Shown: positions 30,593 through 36,035 of the stretch, piece after piece
Layout: each line of letters starts with the position of its first letter
Numbering within the stretch: position 1 is the first letter of the stretch
Source of the DNA: Alloprevotella sp.
GTDB lineage: Bacteria > Bacteroidota > Bacteroidia > Bacteroidales > Bacteroidaceae
DNA: 36,035 bases
NCBI GenBank assembly: GCA_017477205.1
Contig: JAFUXE010000047.1
Location: forward strand, 1 to 36,035
Direction of reading: 5' to 3'
The notes under the pieces: model-generated
Databases searched by the model: none
What the model was told of the DNA's origin: nothing
The model's input: the letters and a program-made list of their open reading frames with translations, nothing else
Made by a program: the position numbers and the translations under genes

Positions 30593-30623
30593 CAAAAGTA
30601 GCACAAATGTTTCAAACGACAAA
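30593..30623 (-). promoter_or_regulatory. Full consensus promoter of rplS
   Basis: On the minus strand TTTG (30620-30623), a 19-bp spacer and TACTTTTG (30593-30600) match both elements of the Bacteroidetes promoter. It lies about 125 bp upstream of the rplS ATG. Confidence 0.82.
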
Positions 30624-30651
30624 GCCCTGCGGCAGTTTTTCGCCGCAGGGC
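30624..30651 (-). terminator. Terminator of the glycosidase gene, adjacent to the rplS promoter
   Basis: GCCCTGCGGC (30624-30633) and GCCGCAGGGC (30642-30651) form a perfect 10-bp stem. A T-run is on the plus-strand side and TTTG on the minus side, where the rplS -33 box directly abuts it. It most likely ends transcripts of the 30723-34259 gene. Confidence 0.75.
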
Positions 30652-30722
30652 ATTTTTTCGTAAAGGCAATAGAGCCGGGGCCGGGGCTTCAAAAAGGGCG
30701 GGAAGGTGCAGGGCGGAAGGCT

Positions 30723-33700
30723 TCAGAGCACGAGGCGCAGGGGCGTGTGGGCAGAGGAGGTGCCGACGCGCACCTCCACGTGCGGTGCGAGGGGGCGGAA
30801 GCGGAGCGCGACGCGTGTGGATGCTCCGCCGTCCAAGGTGACGCGGTGGAAGTCGGAGAGCTGGAGCGCAGGGAGGCCTGCGGCACCGGCAAGGGGGTGT
30901 TGGTAGAGCTGCACGACCTCGGTGCCTGCACGGCGTCCCGTGTTCGTAAGCGTCACGCTGGCCTGCACCGTGCCGTCGTCGGACTGTCCGTCGATGCGGA
31001 GGTCAGAAAGCGAGAATTGCGCGTAGCCCAGTCCATAGCCGAAGGGATACAGCGGTGCGGAAGTGGCGTCGGCATAGTCGGCAGTGTGGCCTTGCGCATA
31101 GTAGAGCGGTAGCTGGCCTTCCGAACGCGGAATGGTGACGGGCAGGCGTCCCGAAGGCTCGGCCTCGCCCAGGAGGACGGCAGCGATGGCCTCGCCTCCG
31201 CGCTCACCGGGATACCAGGCACAGAGCAAGGCGTCGGAAAGTTCGGCAGCACGCTCCATCAGCAAGGGACGGCCCTCTATATATATAGTAATGAGTGGCG
31301 TGCCCGTCTGAGCCACAGCCTCCAGGAGCTGCCGCTGCAGGCCGAGGAGCTGCAACGTACTGCGGTCGAAGCCCTCGCCGCAATCCATGTCCGAGGGGGC
31401 ACCGCCCACTTCGGCAGCTCCCGTCTCGCGGTATTCCGTGCGGAAGTCCCGCGCGCTGCTGCCGCCAAGCACGAGGACGACGACGTCCGCGCGGCGGGCG
31501 GCCTCTACGGCGGCCTCTATGTCGTTTTGCAGGGTGTCGCGAATGCCGCATCCCCGCACGTACTCCACCTCCCCGAGGCTTGCGGCGCGGCGCCGCAGAC
31601 CCTCAAGCGGCGTGACGACCTTGCCGGCGGCCTGCGGTGCCGTGTAGTCGCCCAGCTGGTTGTAGGGCGTGTCGGCATTCGGGCCGATGATGGCGATGCG
31701 CGGGCACTCACGGCGAAGGGGAAGCAGCCCGTTGTTCTTGAGAAGCACGATGCCTTCGGTGAAGGGGTGGCTCGCGATGCTGTCGTCGAGGGAGGGTGCG
31801 GACGTATTCTGCGCCGCATATTTCATTTTCAGCACGCGGGCGACGGCGCGGTCGAGCTCCGCCTCCGTCACGAGGCCTTCACGGACAGCGTCCTCCAAGG
31901 GTGCGGCGTAGCAGTTGCCGCCAAGGTCTATGTCCACGCCTGCACGCAGGGCGATGGCGGCGGCTTCCTTGCGGTTGCGGGCAAGGCCGTGCGAGATGAG
32001 TCCGTCGATGGCATAGAGGTCTGAGACCACGATGCCGTGAAAGTTCCACGTGTCGCGCAGCACGTCCGTTATCAGCTGCTGATGGGCCGTTGCGGGAATG
32101 CCGTCGATGGTGTTGTAGGACGTCATCACGGCTGCCGCACCGCCGCGCACGGCTGCCTCAAACGGCGGGAGCAGTTGCCGGTGCAGATAGTTCTCGCCTA
32201 CCCATGCCGCGCCGCCGTTGTGACCACCCTCGCTCACACCGTAGGCGGCGAAATGCTTCAGGCAGGCGGGCAGACATTCCTGCATGCCGCCCATCAGGGC
32301 CGTGCCGAGACGCGCGGCAAGCACGGGGTCTTCGCCCAAGGTCTCTTCCATGCGGCTCCAGCGCGGATCGCGCGCCACGTCGAGCACGGGGCCGAGCCCC
32401 AAGGTGGCTCCCACGCGCCGCGCCTCGCGGCCAACCTGCCGGCCGACGGCGCGCAGAAGTTCCTCGTCCCACGTGCTGGCAAGGCCCAGCCCCGTGGGAA
32501 AGACGGTCTGGCCGATGGCCATGTGGCCGTGCGGGCATTCCTCCACCAGCATCAGCGGCGTGCCGCCCGGTGCATGCCTGCGGGCGTAGGCTTGCAGGGA
32601 GTCCGTTGCCACGCGTGCCAAGCTGGGAGGCAGGCCGTTCGTAAGCGAACGTTGCGTCCAAGGGTCTGCGCGCAGCGTTGCCCACAGTCCGCCTGCGGGA
32701 TAATCGCCGTGCATTTCTTCGTAAAACTTCTCCGTCAGGCGCACGCCGTCCAAGGGCGTACGCTCCACCATCTCCCAGCCCATCACGCAGCGCAGCTGGC
32801 CGATTTTCTCCCGCAGGCTGAGCGTCTGGAGCTTTGCGGCAATGTCCACGGGCTCCGGCCTGTCATCCCCGACCGTCGGAAAACGGAGCACGAACGGCTC
32901 GCCTGCCGCCACGCCCCTCAGCGCCTCTGCCGTCAGCACGAGGCTGTCGCCTTGCAGGCGGTATTTCACGTTCCGGCCACTTCCGAGAAACACCATCTTC
33001 CCATGCGGCAGGTTCTTATGCCAGGAGAGCGTTCCGCCCTCCCAGCCGCAAACGATGGCGTAGGTGTAACTGTCGTCGCGCGTAAACCAGACGTCGGTTG
33101 CGCCCCGGCGCTCGTGAAAGTCGGGCGTTGTACGCGTGCCGTAGATGGCATCCCCGTTCGTGCGAAGCCAGCGTCCCACGTCGGCAAGGCGCTCGCGCAC
33201 GGGAGCCTCCAGCGTGCCGTCGGCACAAGGGCCTATGCCGAGGAGCAGGCTGCCGCCCTTCGCCACCACCTCCGCCAAGGTGCCTACCACCTGCTGCCAC
33301 GATTTGTACGGCGCATTGGGCACCCATCCCCAGTCGTTCGAGAGGGGGATGCAACTCTCCCAGGGCACGCCAAGCTGCGTGGCCGGGATGCCACGCTCAG
33401 GCGTGAGGTAGTTCTCGTTGCATCCGCGTATCGTGCGATCCACGCAGAGCATGCCGCCCTGCGATGCGCCGCGCGCCTCAGCCAGAAGCGTGTCAAGGTC
33501 TATTTCCTCGCCGCTCACCCAGCCGCCGTCGAGCCAAAGCAGGTCTATCGGGCCGTATTCCGAGAGGATTTCACGGAGCTGCTGCTGCGTATAGTGCCTG
33601 TAGTTCTGCCACCATTCAGGATGACGGTCGCGACGATAGTTCTCGCGGCGGTTCGGGGTGGCATAGTTCGGGTTCCAGTACCACGGGCAGCTCCAGTCGG

Positions 33701-34259
33701 GCTTCGAGAAATACGCCCCTACCCAGAGGTTCTCCCTTCGCAGCGCACGGAACACCTCGCTCACGGCATCCGGCCCGCCGTGGGCAGGCAGGGAATAGTC
33801 CGTCGTGCGGGTGTCGAAGAGGCAGAAGCCGTCGTGATGCTTCGTCGTCAGCACGGCATAGCGCGCTCCGGCATCGCGAAACGTCCGCGCCCAGTCCGCC
33901 GCGTCGAAGCGCTGCGGGCGGAACTCGTCTGCCAGGCCGCGGTACCACGCCTTGTAGTCGTCGTAGGACATGTCGGTACGTCGCGGTATCCAGTCCACGT
34001 CCTCGGAACAGATGCTCCACGACTCCACGATGCCGGGCACGGAGTAAAGCCCCCAGTGTACAAGCACCCCGAATTTCAGCTGCTGCCAGTCGGCAAGTTT
34101 CTCCCGGACGGCGGCATCTTCCGGCCACACGTAGCCCGCCGCCTCCGACGTCTCGTGCGCGAAGCCGGCATGCTGTGCCTGCATGGTCAGCGCCGCCAGC
34201 CACAGCAGGAGCGGGAAGCCGCTGCGGTTTCTGTATCTCGCAAGTTTCAATAGTCTCAT
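30723..34259 (-). CDS. Fused GH29 alpha-L-fucosidase and GH3 beta-glycosidase, exported
   Basis: The 1178-residue protein (start at the ATG at 34259, giving an exported N-terminus) combines two glycosidase domains. The GH29 part (about residues 35-365) has LKFGVLVHWGLYSVPG, the active-site TTKHHDGF (His141-His142) and the catalytic nucleophile Asp244 in LLWLDGG. A beta-sandwich follows. The GH3 part begins near residue 470 (LSLREKIGQL) and has LGLGPVLDVARDPRW, CLKHFAAYG and the nucleophile Asp747 in VVSDLYAI. It has the second GH3 domain with LLKNNGLLPL and a C-terminal fibronectin-III-like domain. Fucosidase plus beta-glucosidase/xylosidase activity in one chain would suit a fucosylated plant or host glycan. 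No SusCD pair lies nearby. Confidence 0.9.
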   Translation of the reverse strand: MRLLKLARYRNRSGFPLLLWLAALTMQAQHAGFAHETSEAAGYVWPEDAAVREKLADWQQLKFGVLVHWGLYSVPGIVESWSICSEDVDWIPRRTDMSYDDYKAWYRGLADEFRPQRFDAADWARTFRDAGARYAVLTTKHHDGFCLFDTRTTDYSLPAHGGPDAVSEVFRALRRENLWVGAYFSKPDWSCPWYWNPNYATPNRRENYRRDRHPEWWQNYRHYTQQQLREILSEYGPIDLLWLDGGWVSGEEIDLDTLLAEARGASQGGMLCVDRTIRGCNENYLTPERGIPATQLGVPWESCIPLSNDWGWVPNAPYKSWQQVVGTLAEVVAKGGSLLLGIGPCADGTLEAPVRERLADVGRWLRTNGDAIYGTRTTPDFHERRGATDVWFTRDDSYTYAIVCGWEGGTLSWHKNLPHGKMVFLGSGRNVKYRLQGDSLVLTAEALRGVAAGEPFVLRFPTVGDDRPEPVDIAAKLQTLSLREKIGQLRCVMGWEMVERTPLDGVRLTEKFYEEMHGDYPAGGLWATLRADPWTQRSLTNGLPPSLARVATDSLQAYARRHAPGGTPLMLVEECPHGHMAIGQTVFPTGLGLASTWDEELLRAVGRQVGREARRVGATLGLGPVLDVARDPRWSRMEETLGEDPVLAARLGTALMGGMQECLPACLKHFAAYGVSEGGHNGGAAWVGENYLHRQLLPPFEAAVRGGAAAVMTSYNTIDGIPATAHQQLITDVLRDTWNFHGIVVSDLYAIDGLISHGLARNRKEAAAIALRAGVDIDLGGNCYAAPLEDAVREGLVTEAELDRAVARVLKMKYAAQNTSAPSLDDSIASHPFTEGIVLLKNNGLLPLRRECPRIAIIGPNADTPYNQLGDYTAPQAAGKVVTPLEGLRRRAASLGEVEYVRGCGIRDTLQNDIEAAVEAARRADVVVLVLGGSSARDFRTEYRETGAAEVGGAPSDMDCGEGFDRSTLQLLGLQRQLLEAVAQTGTPLITIYIEGRPLLMERAAELSDALLCAWYPGERGGEAIAAVLLGEAEPSGRLPVTIPRSEGQLPLYYAQGHTADYADATSAPLYPFGYGLGYAQFSLSDLRIDGQSDDGTVQASVTLTNTGRRAGTEVVQLYQHPLAGAAGLPALQLSDFHRVTLDGGASTRVALRFRPLAPHVEVRVGTSSAHTPLRLVL

Positions 34260-34280
34260 TGTATGCATGTATTTGGGTTG

Positions 34281-34288
34281 CAAAGCTA
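34281..34288 (-). promoter_or_regulatory. -7 box of the glycosidase gene
   Basis: The minus strand reads TAGCTTTG, matching the consensus, 21 bp upstream of the ATG at 34259. No clear -33 box is seen. Confidence 0.6.
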
Positions 34289-34342
34289 CTAAAAATAAGC
34301 CGGAATCTGCCACAACAGAAGCGAAAAACGCGACGTTCAGGT

Positions 34343-34373
34343 TTTGCATATATGGTTTTTTTATCTATATTTG
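34343..34373 (+). promoter_or_regulatory. Full consensus promoter of a short transcript
   Basis: TTTG (34343-34346), a 19-bp spacer and TATATTTG (34366-34373) match the Bacteroidetes promoter exactly, predicting a start near 34380. A strong terminator lies only about 55-90 bp downstream. Confidence 0.78.
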
Positions 34374-34380
34374 CAGCCAG

Positions 34381-34468
34381 AAAGTAGGACTATATGGGAG
34401 CGAAGAAACATCAAGCACAAGAAAACAATACGGAGGGCTTACGGCAGCGTAGGCCCTCTTTCTTTTTT
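34381..34468 (+). ncRNA. Candidate small RNA or attenuated leader with terminator
   Basis: From the predicted start near 34380 to the T-run at 34459-34468 the unit is about 88 nt. The terminator stem is GAGGGC (34433-34438) with GCCCTC (34453-34458), plus inner TACG/CGTA around a GCAG loop. An ATG at 34394 opens a 28-codon frame that runs through the stem and ends at 34480. Translation of that frame could interfere with the terminator and let RNA polymerase reach the TetR gene. Either a small RNA or a TetR-gene attenuator fits the sequence. Confidence 0.5.
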
Positions 34469-34490
34469 GAACGTTTTTGAATAACGTTCA
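34468..34490 (+). promoter_or_regulatory. Palindromic operator upstream of the TetR gene
   Basis: TGAACGTT (34468-34475) and AACGTTCA (34483-34490) are perfect 8-bp inverted arms with a 7-bp spacer. This is the size and form of a TetR-family dimer site, located 25-47 bp before the regulator's ATG. Autoregulation is inferred. Confidence 0.65.
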
Positions 34491-34514
34491 CTTTTTGCAC
34501 ACATAAATGGAACT

Positions 34515-35141
34515 ATGCAGGTACAGAAAGACCATACACGGAAACAGATACTCCGGGCGGCAGAGCAGGCTTTCCTCCAGCGCGGCTTTGCCAAGACTTC
34601 CATGCGCGACATTGCACGGCTCTCGGGAGTTGGCGTGGGGAACCTCTACAATTATTTCCCGAAGGGGAAGGACGACATCTTCCGGCAGGTAGTCAGCCCG
34701 CTGATGCAGAAGATGGAACGCATGATCTACCAGCACCACGACGAACAGTATGCGGAGCGGTACATTGACTATCTGGTCAGCGGGAGCAAGGAACTGCTGG
34801 AACTGCAGATGCACGACTACCTCACGCTGATGCGCCACCACCGCCGGCTGATGGAACTGCTGTTTTTCAAGGCACAAGGGTCGTCGCTTGAAAACTTCAT
34901 GGACGACTACACCGACCGCTGCACCGAGCAAGTCGTCCGGTTCATGCAGCGAGCGGGAACGCTGCTTCCGGAGGCACAGATAACGTGCAGCCCGTTCACC
35001 TATCACCTGCACACGGTCTGGATGTTCACCATGTTCTGCGAGATTATCAAGCACCGCCTGCCGCCCAGGGAGGCAGAACGGGTGGTGCAGGACTACATCA
35101 CCTTTGAATACAGCGGATGGAGGGCGTTTATCAAGCGATAG
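34515..35141 (+). CDS. TetR/AcrR-family transcriptional regulator
   Basis: The 208-residue protein has a TetR-type N-terminal helix-turn-helix at about residues 10-56: RKQILRAAEQAFLQRGFAKT, MRDIARLSGVGVGNLYNYFP, KDDIF. The C-terminal helical part, which would bind a ligand and form the dimer, is not assignable to a known class. A perfect 8-bp inverted repeat lies just upstream. TetR regulators commonly repress efflux genes, and a TolC-type efflux fragment lies nearby on the opposite strand. This is suggestive only, because the efflux gene is now truncated. Confidence 0.93.
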   Translation: MQVQKDHTRKQILRAAEQAFLQRGFAKTSMRDIARLSGVGVGNLYNYFPKGKDDIFRQVVSPLMQKMERMIYQHHDEQYAERYIDYLVSGSKELLELQMHDYLTLMRHHRRLMELLFFKAQGSSLENFMDDYTDRCTEQVVRFMQRAGTLLPEAQITCSPFTYHLHTVWMFTMFCEIIKHRLPPREAERVVQDYITFEYSGWRAFIKR

Positions 35142-35222
35142 GCTCTCTCCTTCGCGTATGACTGAACGGCATCGGAAAACCTGTTCACTTATGCGCATAT
35201 TCCTGCCTTCACCTTCCGACGA

Positions 35223-35382
35223 GATGCCTTCTTGATTCAGCGAGATGCCTTAACGATTTAACAAGATGCCTTAACGATTCAGCGGGATGCGCAGAAGAAT
35301 TGATTTAGATGCCGTGATAAATTCGTTTAGATGCTGTGAAGAATCAATCCAGATGCCGTGAAGAATGAATCCGTCACGGCAT
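35223..35382. repeat. Seven-unit 21/22-bp repeat array with GATGC core
   Basis: GATGC starts at 35223, 35244, 35265, 35286, 35308, 35330 and 35352, giving spacings of 21, 21, 21, 22, 22 and 22. The core is constant while flanks vary among CTTAACGATTT, CGTGATAAATT and CGTGAAGAATC types. The last unit ends in a perfect 8-bp hairpin, ATGCCGTG (35353-35360) with CACGGCAT (35375-35382). The array fills most of the 336-bp gap between the TetR gene and the TolC fragment; otherwise I see nothing there. Confidence 0.85.
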
Positions 35383-35477
35383 TATCCATGAAGGCGCGGG
35401 CTACTCTCACGAGCGGCCCGCACCACTTTCAATGATGAAAACTATCAAAGAAATGCAAGAATAGCGGTATCTGTTTA

Positions 35478-35810
35478 TCACTCCCTTCCCCCGGAATGAC
35501 GGTATTCCAGCATTCGGAGGCGAAGCTGTGAGCGTGCGTCCGTGAGTCGGTCGAGGGCCTGCTGGTGCATGAGCTGCGCCTGGAGAAGGTCGCTGATAGC
35601 TATTGTGCCGGCCTGGTAGCAGTCGCGTTGTACGCGGAGGTTTTCTGCCGTCTGGGCGATAGAGCCTTCTGCGAGGCGCATTTGTGCACGTGCCTCCTGA
35701 ACGTCGTTCCAAGCCTTGCGACGGCGTATCTCAAGCAGTCGCGCGTTGTCCTCAAGTTCCTCGCATGCCTGCTGCAGGGCAAGGTTCCTGCGGCGAAGGG
35801 AAAACCGGCT
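35478..35810 (-). pseudogene. C-terminal fragment of a TolC-type outer-membrane efflux protein
   Basis: The frame shows the C-terminal helices of a TolC/CusC family protein: RRRNLALQQACEELEDNARL, RKAWNDVQEARAQMRLAE, then AENLRVQRDCYQAGTIAISDLLQAQ and QALDRLTDARSQLRLRMLEY. This is the usual ending of the outer-membrane channel of a tripartite efflux pump. The N-terminal two-thirds is missing because the sequence changes at about 35800-35815 into an IS3-type transposase on the other strand. The gene has no start of its own and is probably not expressed as a functional channel. Confidence 0.75.
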
Positions 35811-36035
35811 CCCGGCCTCATCCACCACTCCGACCGCGGTGTGCAATATGCCAGCTTTGCCTATACCGACATCCTCAAGGCAAACGACATCGGAATCAGT
35901 ATGACAGAGTGCGGAGACCCCAGGGACAACGCCGTAGCCGAGCGTGTCAACGGCATCATCAAGAACGAGCTGCTGATGGGCATGGACTTCAAGTCCGTCA
36001 AAGAGGTGAGGAAGGCGCTGAAGGTAGCCATTGAC
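35805..36035 (+). CDS. IS3-family transposase (OrfB/integrase core), internal fragment
   Basis: From about 35805 to the window end the plus strand encodes the second part of a DDE integrase core. LIHHSDRGVQYAS contains the second catalytic Asp, and DPRDNAVAERVNGIIKNELL contains the catalytic Glu, in the IS3/IS150 arrangement. The fragment starts inside the gene, not at an IS end, and no terminal inverted repeat is seen at the junction with the TolC fragment. It continues past the window, so its 3' end cannot be judged. Confidence 0.85.

Noticed and set aside
30104..30622. A 172-residue version of L19
   Set aside because: The extra N-terminus lies over the promoter and has no family similarity; L19 begins MADLIK at 30469.

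Overview
The window looks like chromosomal DNA from a Bacteroidales bacterium, most likely Prevotella-like. The evidence is promoters of the Bacteroidetes type (TAnnTTTG at -7, in three places paired with TTTG 19-20 bp upstream), lipoproteins with Bacteroidales-style N-termini, a secreted protein with a type IX-like C-terminal tail, a DPP III peptidase with the HECLGH motif, and a gene order coaX / outer-membrane protein / lptC / SurA-PpiD-like foldase. The housekeeping genes are clearly GC-rich; several accessory genes (1163-2304, 14246-14815) are AT-richer.

Layout. 1-2304: a methyltransferase cut by the window edge, a truncated NTF2/lumazine-binding-like gene joined to the start of another secreted gene, a GNAT acetyltransferase and an NAD(P)-binding epimerase-like protein. 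2601-11274: a conserved block of DPP III, CoaX, an outer-membrane porin-like protein, LptC, a SurA/PpiD-like isomerase and the CCA-adding enzyme. 11510-19313: accessory genes, namely a coupled DUF3791-like pair, an aldo/keto reductase, a flavodoxin lipoprotein, a TPR protein, small conserved proteins including a DUF4250 member, a three-gene envelope operon, a MntA/HepT (MNT/HEPN) toxin-antitoxin pair, and a large nested RNA-like inverted repeat before a small membrane protein. 19541-28000: an FMN reductase, then a cluster of exported proteins and AraC-type regulators. 27951-30469: tilS, a radical SAM gene and rplS. 30723-36035: a GH29-GH3 fusion glycosidase, a short promoter-terminator unit (candidate small RNA or leader), a TetR regulator with a palindromic operator, a 21/22-bp repeat array, and a TolC fragment abutting the middle of an IS3 transposase.

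The most striking system lies at 20272-28000. Three promoters carry the same ungapped 42-bp element (34 of 42 positions identical between site 3 and each of the others). In all three it lies exactly 20 bp upstream of the -7 box and in the same orientation. The promoters drive an exported lipoprotein (20448), its paralogue (25986, minus strand), and a short AraC regulator followed by a large secreted protein (24641 to 21562, minus strand). A membrane-spanning TPR-AraC sensor/regulator (26165) is transcribed divergently beside one of the sites. I infer a local regulon in which the AraC-type proteins bind the 42-bp element and control a family of exported proteins of unknown function.

A second theme is tandem repeats with a constant 21-22 bp period but unrelated sequence in four intergenic regions (545, 12205, 16041 and 35223). 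No coding feature explains them.
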